From NCBI GenBank assembly GCA_902529365.1, contig CABZWK010000007.1, positions 1-64,000 of the forward strand: a DNA stretch of 64,000 nucleotides, in the 5' to 3' direction. Both the position numbers and the translations under genes were made by a program. Source of the DNA: an uncultured Balneola sp. (GTDB lineage: Bacteria > Bacteroidota > Rhodothermia > Balneolales > Balneolaceae). Below the pieces are notes generated by a model. It was not told the origin of the DNA, searched no databases, and saw nothing but the letters and a program-made list of their open reading frames with translations. This document shows, one piece after another, positions 40,214-50,591 of this stretch; position 1 is the stretch's first letter, and each line of letters begins with the position of its first letter.

Positions 40214-41236
40214 TTAGCTTCTTTCTCCACGAAGATTCTCTTGGAATCGTTGTGCTATCTGAAGGTTCGATTCATCGTTATCTTGATAAGCCGAAATTAA
40301 CCACATCAGTTTGGTAACACAAGCCTCTAAAGTCATATCTGCTGATGATAGCACCCCTAGATCTAGTCCGATTCGTCCCGCAGCATAGTTTTTTAGATTA
40401 ACCGCATCGTGATTTGCCTGTGATGTAATCACAGTTATTATATTTTTTTCCTTGCAACGGCTTAAAAAAGGTATCCAGGAATAATGATCTTTTATAGGAA
40501 AATTCCCACTCCCATAGGCTCTGATTAAAAGTGCATCAATGTTTTCTAATAAAATACTTTCGAGTTGATTGGTTTGGAAGCCAGGATGTATGGTCAGTAC
40601 AAATATATTTCCGGAGAAACCTGCATAAAAGCTTGTTGCCTTGTTTGACTTCCCATGGGTGACACTCCGCCAATTATTTCTATGAAAATCAATGTTTAAA
40701 TCAATATCGGCTAATGTAGGATAATTTGGAGTAGCGAAAGCATCAAAATCACCAATACTCATTTTAGTTGCACGATTACCCCGGTATACATGGTCATTAA
40801 AACAAATCGCTACTTCTGGTAAATCTGATGTGGCAATTTCCACTGAATTAATCATGTTACGTTGCGCATCACTTCTAATTCTGCTTAATGGAACCTGACT
40901 ACCGGTTAAAATAATTGGCTTATCTAGGGATTCAATTCCAAAACTAAGAGCTGAGGCGGTATACGCCATCGTATCGGTCCCGTGTAAGATGACAAATCCA
41001 TCGTACTTGTTATACTTGTTTTGAATTAGTCGTAATAATAAATCCCAATGATAAGGGTGTAAATCAGAACTGTCTTCAAAAAACAGTGGCTCAACATCAA
41101 TGTCAGCAATTTCATTTAGGGTAGGGGTTTGCTTATAGAGTTGGTCTGACCAATGATCTGGATCTAAGACAACCCCATCTAATTGAGCCTGCATAGCAAT
41201 AGTACCTCCAGTTTGAATGAGCAGTACTTTTTTCAT
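40214..41236 (-). CDS. Asparaginase
   Basis: VLLIQTGGTIAMQ and DGFVILHGTDTMAYTASALSFGIESLDKPIILTGSQVPLSRIRSDAQRNMINS. Confidence 0.94.
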   Translation of the reverse strand: MKKVLLIQTGGTIAMQAQLDGVVLDPDHWSDQLYKQTPTLNEIADIDVEPLFFEDSSDLHPYHWDLLLRLIQNKYNKYDGFVILHGTDTMAYTASALSFGIESLDKPIILTGSQVPLSRIRSDAQRNMINSVEIATSDLPEVAICFNDHVYRGNRATKMSIGDFDAFATPNYPTLADIDLNIDFHRNNWRSVTHGKSNKATSFYAGFSGNIFVLTIHPGFQTNQLESILLENIDALLIRAYGSGNFPIKDHYSWIPFLSRCKEKNIITVITSQANHDAVNLKNYAAGRIGLDLGVLSSADMTLEACVTKLMWLISAYQDNDESNLQIAQRFQENLRGERS

Positions 41237-41260
41237 TCTACGACCAACTTGACATTATCA

Positions 41261-42010
41261 TTAACGTTTTTGCTTGTGCTGAATAAAAGAATCAAAATTC
41301 TTAACTCCGGCAGGTAGATTATGGTAAGCAAAGGGTTCGCCATAAGTACAACCACCCAAATGACCAAAATATCGTGCTCTAGCTTCCAATTGTTGAAAAA
41401 AAGAAGGCTCGGAGATATATGTTTTCGGCTCTTTATCATCGGATGGGGCATTGAATTGTGTAGTAAATGCAGCCATAGCCTTCACTTTTGTATCCCATAC
41501 ATCCGAAATATCAAGTATAATTTGATAATCAATAGGTCGATCTTGCATATAGTGAAAAACGTGATGAGGTCGCCACACCTCTTGTATTTCTTGGCTTGCT
41601 GGATCGTTGGTCTCAATTTTTATAAGACCAGAATAAAATAGGGCGTCTGCGCAAAGTTTTGTTGCTTTACCATGGTCTGGATGCCGATCCGAGGGTGCAC
41701 CAATAAAGCATATATCTGGTCTGGTGCTTCGAATTACTTGAATAATTTTCTTTTGATTAGCACGATTATTTTCAATGATAGAATCAGCAATTTGCAAATT
41801 ATTTCGATAATGTAATCCCAAAATTTCACTGGCCACTTTAGCCTCTTCATATCTAGATTGAATGGTTCCTCTCGAACCCATTTCACCTTCGGTTAGATCA
41901 ACTATACCTACCTTGTAGCCTTGTTTAATCATACTAGCAATCATGCCGCCACAACCAAGCTCGGCATCATCTGGATGGGCAGCAAAAACGAGAATATCTA
42001 AGTCTATCAT
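41261..42010 (-). CDS. bshB1: Bacillithiol biosynthesis deacetylase BshB1
   Basis: LDILVFAAHPDDAELGCGGMIASMIKQGYKVGIVDLTEGEMGSRGT...RPDICFIGAPSDRHPDHGKATKL; ATG 42010 preferred over the 42097 track start. Confidence 0.92.
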   Translation of the reverse strand: MIDLDILVFAAHPDDAELGCGGMIASMIKQGYKVGIVDLTEGEMGSRGTIQSRYEEAKVASEILGLHYRNNLQIADSIIENNRANQKKIIQVIRSTRPDICFIGAPSDRHPDHGKATKLCADALFYSGLIKIETNDPASQEIQEVWRPHHVFHYMQDRPIDYQIILDISDVWDTKVKAMAAFTTQFNAPSDDKEPKTYISEPSFFQQLEARARYFGHLGGCTYGEPFAYHNLPAGVKNFDSFIQHKQKR

Positions 42011-42112
42011 AGTTAAGTGTAAGTGTGATTTATATTGGAACTTATTTAAATGATAATCGTATACTTGTACATGCGGAAATTTGACTAAATATATCATTTA
42101 TAACAGAATATA

Positions 42113-43339
42113 ATGAAGTTCATTAGCAGCATACAGGAAGGGCTCAAAATTGCTCTTCATGCGCTCAAAACAAATAAATTGAGGGCGTTTTTAACCACAT
42201 TATGTATCATTATTGGGATTACTATGGTGACAGTGGTAGATACAGTCACAACAGGAATGGATAAAACTTTTGATGATAGTATGGCTATGTTAGGGCAAAA
42301 TGTGGTATACATTGAAAAATGGCCTTGGGATAGGGATGGGATTAAATGGTGGGAAATCATGAACAGGAGAGAAATGGAGCTAGAGTATGCTGAATTTATC
42401 GAGAGTCGAAGTCGTTATGCTTCAACTGTTGCTATTTCTGCAAATCGCGGTACGACTATTCGTTATCAAGAAAACTCAGCCGAAGGAGTTGGTTTACAAG
42501 GAAGTACCCATAATTTTCTTGATATACAAGGTCTTGATATTGATTCTGGAAGAATGTTTACGGAGTCTGAAGTGCGTTCCCGGTCTAATGTAGTAATAAT
42601 TGGGCATTCTTTGGTTTCTGCGTTGTTTAAGCAAGAAAATCCTGAAGGAAAAACTGTACGAATAGGTGGTCAGAAGTTTACTGTTATTGGGGTGCTGACC
42701 AAACAGGGAAGTTTTTTAGGATTAGAAAATGCAGACAATCGTGTTATTATACCAATTACCTCCTATGAAAAGATTTATGGACTCAAATATGGTATACAAC
42801 TAAGTGTCAAGTTTCCGGATCAGACAGCTTTAGAAGAAGGAAAATACGAGGTAGAAGGATTAATGAGACAAGTGCGTCAATTAGAGGCAATAGAGGAGAA
42901 TGACTTCGCGTTGAATGAGCCTGATACCTTTAAAGAACAATTAGCTGGGATTAAAAATGGAATTTATATGGGAGGATTTTTATTAGTGGGGCTATCCTTG
43001 TTAATCGGAGGTATAGGTATTATGAATATTATGTTTGTATCGGTTAAGGAGCGTACCAAAGAAATAGGGATTCGAAAAGCAGTTGGAGCGAAATCATGGG
43101 AAATTCTGGCTCAATTTCTTATTGAAGCTGTAGTTTTATCTCTTTTGGGTGGTATCATTGGCGTGTTGATAGCGGCAGGATTTACCTTTATGATTGATCA
43201 GGTTTTTACGGCGCAAATGAACGTACAAGTGGTACTATTGGCAGTAGGATTGTGTACTCTGGTAGGGGTGATATTTGGATTCATACCAGCCTATAAAGCA
43301 GCAAAATCTGACCCTATAGAATCATTACGATTCGAATAA
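42113..43339 (+). CDS. ABC transporter permease (MacB/FtsX-like)
   Basis: LKTNKLRAFLTTLCIIIGITMVTVVDT; GGIGIMNIMFVSVKERTKEIGIRKAVGAK. Confidence 0.94.
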   Translation: MKFISSIQEGLKIALHALKTNKLRAFLTTLCIIIGITMVTVVDTVTTGMDKTFDDSMAMLGQNVVYIEKWPWDRDGIKWWEIMNRREMELEYAEFIESRSRYASTVAISANRGTTIRYQENSAEGVGLQGSTHNFLDIQGLDIDSGRMFTESEVRSRSNVVIIGHSLVSALFKQENPEGKTVRIGGQKFTVIGVLTKQGSFLGLENADNRVIIPITSYEKIYGLKYGIQLSVKFPDQTALEEGKYEVEGLMRQVRQLEAIEENDFALNEPDTFKEQLAGIKNGIYMGGFLLVGLSLLIGGIGIMNIMFVSVKERTKEIGIRKAVGAKSWEILAQFLIEAVVLSLLGGIIGVLIAAGFTFMIDQVFTAQMNVQVVLLAVGLCTLVGVIFGFIPAYKAAKSDPIESLRFE

Positions 43340-43358
43340 ACACGAGGAACTCAACATT

Positions 43359-44588
43359 ATGTTCAATCTGGAGATATTAGTTCAAGCTGTAAAAGCGCTG
43401 TTTACAAATAAATTACGCTCCTCATTAACTCTATTGGCTTTAGTCATTGGTGTTTTTTCTGTATTGGTATCGACAACGGCAGTGGCTGTACTTGATAATT
43501 ATTTCAAGGAGACCTTAAGTATGATGGGTAGTGATGTTGTAGTTGTGTCTAGATATCCGGCTATTCAGATAGGTGGAGATACTTCGAAAAGAAATAGAAA
43601 AAGGTTAACATTTGAAACATTTGATCAGGCAGAAAAATCCGAGCAATTACTGAGATATGCTGAAAACATGAATCCTAATGAAGACTTTAGTTATACTAAA
43701 ATTCAATTTGGGGATTTAGAAACTGAACCAAATGTTAGAATATTTGGTAGTAATCACAATTTTGTAAGCAATAATGCATATGAAATTTATTCTGGACGTA
43801 ATATCACGCAAGAAGACGTTCAATACTCTAGATCCGTTGCGATTTTAGGCCATGACATATTAGATGAATTATTTCGAAGTGTAGATCCTATTGGCAAAGA
43901 AATTAGAATAGATGGAAATACCTTTTTAATTGTAGGAGTAACTGAAAAAAAAGGCTCTATTCTAGGGCAATCATTTGATAATTTTATTCTAATACCATAC
44001 ACAACTGGAAAATTATTGTATGGTGGAAAAAGAAACATCGAAATTCAATTACGTGCACCAGATATAGCCGGTATACCGAAACTTATAGATGAAGTTACTG
44101 GAGTTTTGAGAATTATTAGGAAAGTATCACCAGGGGAGGAAAATGATTTTGAGATATCTACCAATGAATCTCTTTCTGGGTCTTTTGATGTATTTACTTC
44201 TGCTCTTTATGTAGGTGGTGCCTTTATCGGACTTATCACCTTGCTTGGAGCGGGTATAGGCGTTATGAATATCATGTTAGTATCAGTCACCGAAAGAACC
44301 AAAGAGATTGGAATACGTAAGGCTGTGGGTGCCACCAAAAAAGCGATTATAAATCAATTTTTAGCCGAAGCTATTTTTGTCTGCCAAATAGGTGGGGTGA
44401 TAGGTATGATTTTAGGTATTGGTGCGGGTAACTTCTTAGCCTATGTGATCGATGCTAGCGTTGTAATTCCAATATGGTCTGTCATCGGTAGCTTTATGGG
44501 TATGTTATTTATAGGTATAGTTTTTGGTGTGTATCCTGCTTTCAAAGCAGCTCAGTTAGACCCGATTGAGAGCTTGCGCTATGAATAG
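43359..44588 (+). CDS. ABC transporter permease (MacB/FtsX-like), second subunit
   Basis: LFTNKLRSSLTLLALVIGVFSVLVSTT; GAGIGVMNIMLVSVTERTKEIGIRKAVGATKKAI. Confidence 0.94.
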   Translation: MFNLEILVQAVKALFTNKLRSSLTLLALVIGVFSVLVSTTAVAVLDNYFKETLSMMGSDVVVVSRYPAIQIGGDTSKRNRKRLTFETFDQAEKSEQLLRYAENMNPNEDFSYTKIQFGDLETEPNVRIFGSNHNFVSNNAYEIYSGRNITQEDVQYSRSVAILGHDILDELFRSVDPIGKEIRIDGNTFLIVGVTEKKGSILGQSFDNFILIPYTTGKLLYGGKRNIEIQLRAPDIAGIPKLIDEVTGVLRIIRKVSPGEENDFEISTNESLSGSFDVFTSALYVGGAFIGLITLLGAGIGVMNIMLVSVTERTKEIGIRKAVGATKKAIINQFLAEAIFVCQIGGVIGMILGIGAGNFLAYVIDASVVIPIWSVIGSFMGMLFIGIVFGVYPAFKAAQLDPIESLRYE

Positions 44589-44648
44589 TGTTATGGCAGT
44601 TTGAGGTAAATTTTGATATATTTTTAAAAATAAACAAAAGAGAGTAGT

Positions 44649-44849
44649 ATGGATGAACAAATATTAGATAATTTAAAAAGACGACTCGAAAAAACGATTA
44701 CTGATACAGAGACGGTTCTTGAAGAACCGATGAAACTAGATGTAGAAGAATTGAAGGACCAGGTGGAGTCAATCGTGCGTGAGCATCCTATAAAGAGTGT
44801 GTTGGTATCTTTTGGGGTAGGGTATCTACTTTCAAGACTATTCAAATAG
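44649..44849 (+). CDS. Small C-tail-anchored protein, ElaB/YqjD (DUF883)-like
   Basis: 66 aa; amphipathic helix then VREHPIKSVLVSFGVGYLLSRLFK. Confidence 0.65.
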   Translation: MDEQILDNLKRRLEKTITDTETVLEEPMKLDVEELKDQVESIVREHPIKSVLVSFGVGYLLSRLFK

Positions 44850-44891
44850 ATAGTTTAGTACCTAAGCCACAAGAATTATTACCCTAACCCA

Positions 44892-45257
44892 ATGAACGAA
44901 TCGATTAAAGAGTTAGCACGTGACTTAAAGGATTACATTGAACTTCGATTCGAATGGGTTGCAATTAATGCTAGTGAAGTATTATCACATTTGGTATCAC
45001 TGGTTCTTCAGAAAGTGTTTGCCATACTATTGTTGGGCATTGCTCTATTTTTTTTGATGTTTGCTTTAGCTCAATATTTAGGTGATTTAATGGGTAATCC
45101 AGTATATGGTTATCTTTGTATAGGCCTCCCACTGCTGCTTTTTGGGATTCTTTTTCTTTCCAATACGCCTAGATTTATTTTTAGTCGAATAAAAGTATCA
45201 CTAACCGATGATCTATCGAATAAATTATTAGTAAAGAAAAAAGATCATGACGAATAG
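44892..45257 (+). CDS. Holin superfamily / YqjE-like small membrane protein
   Basis: 121 aa, two TM helices: LARDLKDYIELRFEWVAINASEVLSHLVSLVLQKVFAILLLGIALFFLMFALAQYLGDLMG. Confidence 0.75.
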   Translation: MNESIKELARDLKDYIELRFEWVAINASEVLSHLVSLVLQKVFAILLLGIALFFLMFALAQYLGDLMGNPVYGYLCIGLPLLLFGILFLSNTPRFIFSRIKVSLTDDLSNKLLVKKKDHDE

Positions 45258-45666
45258 CCAAGAAAAAAAGAAGAATATCGAAAAAAAAATTCAGGCTATT
45301 GAGAAACGTTTCGATCAAAAACTGCAAGCAACTAAAGAAACGATTGAAATAGGTAAATCACCCCAAAAACTGGTTTCGAAACGTCCATTTTCTTCTTTGT
45401 TCATTTTCTTTAGTCTAGGCCTGCTAGCGGGGAAAATGGCAATAAACGGATCGTCTAATAGTAATATTACCTCCAATAACCAAAATTATTGTCAACAGAA
45501 TGATCATGAACATTCGGATTCCTTAGAAGAAAGAAAGAGTTTGGTAAGCAGTACGATAAAACAGAGGTTAAAAAGAAGAATCAGCCAAAAACTTATAGAT
45601 AGTTTACTCAATTATGGTGAAGAGTTATTAAATGACTATATGAGAAAAGATAATTTGAGAAAATGA
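45247..45666 (+). CDS. Hypothetical YqjK-like/small membrane protein
   Basis: Overlaps the preceding gene by 11 bp; charged coiled coil plus a hydrophobic segment RPFSSLFIFFSLGLLAGKMA. Confidence 0.6.
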   Translation: MTNSQEKKKNIEKKIQAIEKRFDQKLQATKETIEIGKSPQKLVSKRPFSSLFIFFSLGLLAGKMAINGSSNSNITSNNQNYCQQNDHEHSDSLEERKSLVSSTIKQRLKRRISQKLIDSLLNYGEELLNDYMRKDNLRK

Positions 45667-45863
45667 TTATGAATCATAAAGAAAAAAATCAGGTTTGTAC
45701 TTACAATATACTCAAGTTCTAGCAATACACGTTTACCTGGTTCCGTGGGTTACCAATCTTAATACATAAGTAAAAGAATATTAACGGAAAATAATTAGCA
45801 AGTTTTTGTAACTATCTTCACTACAATCCGTTAACTCTCTTGTAAACTATAATACATACAGTA

Positions 45864-47237
45864 ATGCTCAAGCAAAAAATAATTTTAGTAATAGTAATTG
45901 GCATAGTCTCAACCACTTTATATGCCCAAAGCGCTGACATCAGAATTATAACAATAGATCAAGCTATTTCCATTGCACTGGAAAATAATTATTCGTTAAA
46001 ACAAGCTAAAAATGAACTGGATCTAGCCGAAGATCTAATTTTTAGTGAAAAAGCTGATTTTCTACCAAGTGTTTCTGCTAGTATGAATGGTAGTAGAACA
46101 ACAGGTCAACAATTTATTTTTGAACGATTTAATGAAAATTTAGATCCGTTTGTTGATGTTAGTTCTCAATCTATGAGTGGCGGAATGAATGCTAGTATAA
46201 ATCTATTTAACGGCTTTAATAATATACTAACGCTAAAAAGTAGCCAATCCAATAAGGAGTCAAGAGCACAGCAGTATGAAAGAGCTAAAGAATCGGTCAT
46301 ATTCAATACCGCGTCACGATACCTACAGGTATTATTAGATAAGGAATTATTAGCCATTGCTGAACAAAACCTAGAAACCTCAACGACACAATTGAATCAG
46401 GTGCAAGCGCAAGTCGAACTTGGAGCTAGACCCATGGTAGATTTATTTAATCAAGAGGCTCAGGTAGCAAATGATGAACTTGTTGTGACGCAGAGAGAGA
46501 ATACACTATCGTTGAATAGTCTGCTATTAGTCAGACAACTGGAAATAGATCCTCTTGGATCATATGATTTTATAGTACCCGATTTAACCTTAAATGACTT
46601 GCCTTGGATGGATATTAACATAAGGTCTTTGGTTAGTGAAGCTTTGTCTACGAGAAGTGACATTCTAAGTGCTGAGGCAACTATCCTATCATTGAAATAT
46701 CAAATGCAGATAACAAAAAATAGTTTGCTACCAAGTCTGAGAGCATCTGCAGGGGTTTCTTCCCGATATTCAGATCAATACTCTATTGGTGGGAATGAGG
46801 TTAGTTTTTCCGATCAATTTTTTGATCAACAGGTTAACCGTTCTTTAGGTTTATCATTCAGTTTGCCATTATTCAATAATTGGAACAGAATATATTCTAT
46901 CCAGTCAGCAGAGGTTCAGTTAAAAAATGCAGAATTAAATTTAGACAATTCTAAGATGCAGGTGATTCAGGAAGTTTCCCAGGCTTACAACGACTACAGT
47001 TCATATGTTAAGCAGTTAGACGCATCGGAAAAATCCCTAATTGCATCCGAGAGAGCTTTTCAAACCCAACAAGAGCGTTATAATCTGGGTGCGAGTACAC
47101 TTATTGAGCTTACTCAGGCCCAATCAGCATTTGTGAGTGCTCAATCTAGTTACACTCAGGCTTTATACAATCTTATTTTCCAAGAAAAGCTTTTGGATTT
47201 CTATCTGGGAAAATTAAAAGGTGATAATATTTTTTAA
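45864..47237 (+). CDS. TolC-family outer-membrane efflux protein
   Basis: ITIDQAISIALENNYSLKQAKNELDLAEDLI, internal helical repeat, FQTQQERYNLGASTLIELTQAQSAFVSAQSSYTQALYNLI. Confidence 0.93.
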   Translation: MLKQKIILVIVIGIVSTTLYAQSADIRIITIDQAISIALENNYSLKQAKNELDLAEDLIFSEKADFLPSVSASMNGSRTTGQQFIFERFNENLDPFVDVSSQSMSGGMNASINLFNGFNNILTLKSSQSNKESRAQQYERAKESVIFNTASRYLQVLLDKELLAIAEQNLETSTTQLNQVQAQVELGARPMVDLFNQEAQVANDELVVTQRENTLSLNSLLLVRQLEIDPLGSYDFIVPDLTLNDLPWMDINIRSLVSEALSTRSDILSAEATILSLKYQMQITKNSLLPSLRASAGVSSRYSDQYSIGGNEVSFSDQFFDQQVNRSLGLSFSLPLFNNWNRIYSIQSAEVQLKNAELNLDNSKMQVIQEVSQAYNDYSSYVKQLDASEKSLIASERAFQTQQERYNLGASTLIELTQAQSAFVSAQSSYTQALYNLIFQEKLLDFYLGKLKGDNIF

Positions 47238-47266
47238 AGTTATAATTCAAAAATCTAATCAAATAA

Positions 47267-48649
47267 ATGTCAACTAAGTCGAACAAATCCTCCAATAAAT
47301 CGCTCATTTATACTTCTTTCTTATTAGTTAGTATAATGGTTCTAATTTTTGCCTTAAAACAATTTGGGTTAATTGGGGAGTCTAACTCCGAAATTGAGGT
47401 GGAAACAACATATACTAAGTATGCTACCATTACTCAAAAGGTCTCGGCGTCCGGTAATATTCAGCCAGAAGTAGAGGTAATTATAAGACCCGATGTATCC
47501 GGTGAAATAATAGAATTAGCTGTGCAAGAAGGTGATTTTGTTCGTGAGGGTGATTTGTTGGTGCGAATAAAACCGGACATTTATCAAGCCAGAATTGACA
47601 ATTTAAATGCTGCCCTATTGACACAAAAAGCACGAATGGAGCAAACCCGAGCAGCACTTATTCAAGCAGAAGCGACGTATATAAGAGACAAAGAATTATT
47701 TGATAAAGAGTTAATCTCGGAACTACAATTTATCCAATCTACTTCAAATTGGGAATCTCAAAAGGCCAGTTTAAAAGCCTCAGAATATCAAATAGAAAGT
47801 GCTCAAGCACAATTACGACAGGCTCAAGAAGAATTAGAACAAACCGTTATTAGAGCACCACAGAATGGCACGGTGACGGGTCTCACAGTTGAAGCCGGCG
47901 AGCGAGTTTTAGGGAACGCTCAAATGGCAGGAACCGAGATGATGAGAGTTTCATTATTGGATCGAATGGAAGTAGAAGTAGATGTGAATGAAAATGATAT
48001 TGTGAATGTCAGCTTAAGCGATACGGCACGTATTGAGGTAGATGCATATCCTAATCGACTTTTTAATGGAGTAGTAACTGAGATTGCTAATTCTGCAAGG
48101 GTTTCGGGTGCGGGAACTAATGAACAGATAACTAATTATAAAGTTAAAGTTCGAATTGTAACTCCTCACAACCTGGGACAGGGTGGTGGTCAGCTTCAAG
48201 CTGTCATTGCTGAAGAAGTCACTGAATTGCTTCCAGCTCCAAATTTTAAACCTGGAATGTCAGCAAGTGTAGATATTGAAACAGATACAGCCAAAGATGT
48301 AGTATCAGTACCTATTCAGGCTGTAACCGTGCGAGATTTTTCTCTGGATAAGGCCACGGAATCAAATACAATTGAATCTATTGAAGGGGAATCGAATGAA
48401 TCAGATCCATCTCCAGCATCATTAAAAGTACAAGAACAAGATATCAGGAAAGTAGTTTTTGTGATAGAAGATGGTGTGGCGGTACGAAACGAGGTTGAAA
48501 CTGGTATTAGTGATAATGCTAACATTCAAATATCACAAGGCTTGGATGTAGGTCAAGAAATTGTTGTTGGTAGTTACAGAATCCTTTCAAGAACCTTGAA
48601 GAATAATGATAAAATTATGATAGCTAACGAGGGTGACAGCGATGAGTGA
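47267..48649 (+). CDS. Efflux periplasmic adaptor (HlyD/MacA family)
   Basis: [63 protein letters not shown]. Confidence 0.93.
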   Translation: MSTKSNKSSNKSLIYTSFLLVSIMVLIFALKQFGLIGESNSEIEVETTYTKYATITQKVSASGNIQPEVEVIIRPDVSGEIIELAVQEGDFVREGDLLVRIKPDIYQARIDNLNAALLTQKARMEQTRAALIQAEATYIRDKELFDKELISELQFIQSTSNWESQKASLKASEYQIESAQAQLRQAQEELEQTVIRAPQNGTVTGLTVEAGERVLGNAQMAGTEMMRVSLLDRMEVEVDVNENDIVNVSLSDTARIEVDAYPNRLFNGVVTEIANSARVSGAGTNEQITNYKVKVRIVTPHNLGQGGGQLQAVIAEEVTELLPAPNFKPGMSASVDIETDTAKDVVSVPIQAVTVRDFSLDKATESNTIESIEGESNESDPSPASLKVQEQDIRKVVFVIEDGVAVRNEVETGISDNANIQISQGLDVGQEIVVGSYRILSRTLKNNDKIMIANEGDSDE

Positions 48650-49373
48650 TTCTGAGAGAGATGCTGTAATACAGATTGAAAATCTAACTCGCGTTTATCA
48701 GATGGGTGAAACAGAAGTTCGTGCACTCTCTGGTGTAAGCTTAGAGGTAAAACGTAATGAATATATAGCCATTATGGGACCTTCAGGTTCTGGTAAGTCT
48801 ACTTTAATGAATATGATTGGCTGTTTAGACACCCCTAGCTCAGGTGAGTATATTTTGAATGGAAATCGGGTTAGCCAGATGAACGATTCTGATTTAGCTG
48901 AGGTCAGGAACCGTGAGATTGGATTTGTATTTCAGACTTTTAATTTGCTTCCTAGAACTACTTGCTTGGCTAATGTGGAACTCCCTTTAATCTACTCAGG
49001 AATAAAAACTTCTGATCGCAAGGAAAGAGCTCTAGAAGTATTAGATAAGGTAGGTTTAGGTGATAGGGTTGACCATAAACCAAATGAACTCTCTGGGGGT
49101 CAGCGTCAACGTGTGGCTATAGCACGAGCACTAGTAAATTCACCTTCTATTCTTCTTGCCGATGAACCGACGGGAAATCTAGATACAAAGACTGGTGACG
49201 AAATCATGCTGCTCTTCGAAGAATTATATAGAGCAGGAAACACAATTATCCTAGTAACTCATGAAAATGAGATTGCTGAATATGCTCGTCGAATCGTTCG
49301 TCTGCGTGATGGATTAGTTGAGAAAGATGAGACTGTGCTTAATCCTGCTTTAGAAAAAGAAACAGTTGCTTAG
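48633..49373 (+). CDS. ABC transporter ATPase (MacB/LolD-like)
   Basis: [59 protein letters not shown]. Confidence 0.96.
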   Translation: MTAMSDSERDAVIQIENLTRVYQMGETEVRALSGVSLEVKRNEYIAIMGPSGSGKSTLMNMIGCLDTPSSGEYILNGNRVSQMNDSDLAEVRNREIGFVFQTFNLLPRTTCLANVELPLIYSGIKTSDRKERALEVLDKVGLGDRVDHKPNELSGGQRQRVAIARALVNSPSILLADEPTGNLDTKTGDEIMLLFEELYRAGNTIILVTHENEIAEYARRIVRLRDGLVEKDETVLNPALEKETVA

Positions 49374-49374
49374 C

Positions 49375-50394
49375 CTAGTTTCTTAGACCTATACCAATGC
49401 CCCCGTTAAAGGTGGTATACTCTGCTGTGGTCACTTCTGCAAATATACGTAAAATAGCTAGTTTAATTTGTGCACCAGCCAACAAGTGAATACCACCATC
49501 ATAATTTTGAGTATATGACACCGGATCTGTTAAGGTACTTTGAGCTACACCTGAACCGATAACATAATCACCAAGCATATTTAATTCAAAAGTACCCGAC
49601 TGGTAGCCAACTCCAGCATAGGCTGATATAAATGGTAACGTTTTTCCTACTAAAAAATTAGTTACAATTGCTTGGGTTGAGCTTTCGACACGTTGCCCCT
49701 GGGCACCCGTATTAAATTCGAGATTCACTGCCATATTGAGCTGTGTATAAGCGGCCATAATGGTTAGATCTATTGGTAAAAGCTTACCACCGGGGATCCA
49801 TTGATTTATATCATGTTTTACACCAACTCCAAATAAATCAATCGACCCAAAATCTTGAAATCTATCAATTGGCCCACGCTCAAGCTCTTGCAAATTAATT
49901 TCTGGCACATAACGAACGGTAACGTCTGTGCCTAAAAATAACCCAAGATTAGCCTGAACCATTGGTGTAGGTACGTAGGGTAAATTTGTGCCAGAAGGTA
50001 ACGTTAAAGTAGAATTGTCTGGTAAAGTGAGTATCTGACCTCTTATATTTTCTCCAGCTACAGTGCTTGATGTACCTGGGCTAACGCTAATCCCTTCTAG
50101 TCCAATAGAGCTAGCATCAAACATTTGTTCAACGGAAGGAACGGTAGCAACTGAAGCACGTAATTGAAGGCTAAAACCAAGAGATTTAGTAGGTTTCGCT
50201 TTAGTAGTCCATCCTGAGTTTAGTCCGGAAATAATTCCATTTGGTAAGGGGCTTAAATAAGCTTTAGTGAGCGCATCAATATTATCACCGCCTGCATCTA
50301 GGAATTTCTCAATTTTTTTTAACTGTCCATGAGATTCTTCAATAGGAGCTAAAAAGGACGTAACTAGTAGTATGCTAAAGAGAAGTTTTTTCAT
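49375..50394 (-). CDS. Uncharacterised exported protein, possibly DUF6588-like
   Basis: Signal peptide MKKLLFSILLVTSFLAPIEESHGQ; beta-rich with predicted porin-like strands. Confidence 0.55.
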   Translation of the reverse strand: MKKLLFSILLVTSFLAPIEESHGQLKKIEKFLDAGGDNIDALTKAYLSPLPNGIISGLNSGWTTKAKPTKSLGFSLQLRASVATVPSVEQMFDASSIGLEGISVSPGTSSTVAGENIRGQILTLPDNSTLTLPSGTNLPYVPTPMVQANLGLFLGTDVTVRYVPEINLQELERGPIDRFQDFGSIDLFGVGVKHDINQWIPGGKLLPIDLTIMAAYTQLNMAVNLEFNTGAQGQRVESSTQAIVTNFLVGKTLPFISAYAGVGYQSGTFELNMLGDYVIGSGVAQSTLTDPVSYTQNYDGGIHLLAGAQIKLAILRIFAEVTTAEYTTFNGGIGIGLRN

Positions 50395-50591
50395 GTGTAA
50401 ATATTCTTTTTGTTAAGGTAGTTGAAATCAATCGCTTTTGTCATGAGCTACATAGCCTGAAAATCCCTAGTTTATTGGGTTTGATTACTATTACAGTAGG
50501 ATTCAGCAAATATTCTATAACCAAGTCTTTAGACTGCAAGTAATATAGTGAAAGAAAAAACTGAATAGAAATTATGTCTTGTCAGTACCTT

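Noticed and set aside
44892-45257. Holin-like protein as a sign of prophage
   Set aside because: No other phage genes nearby; matches YqjE-type housekeeping membrane protein in an efflux operon.
45669-45722. 17-codon ORF MNHKEKNQVCTYNILKF between the YqjK-like gene and TolC
   Set aside because: Not coupled to the next gene, AT-rich random context; no evidence of coding.
49358-49387. Possible AAGAAAC/GTTTCTT hairpin across the 49373/49375 junction
   Set aside because: Only 7 bp with a 14-nt loop and no U tract; too weak to call as a terminator.
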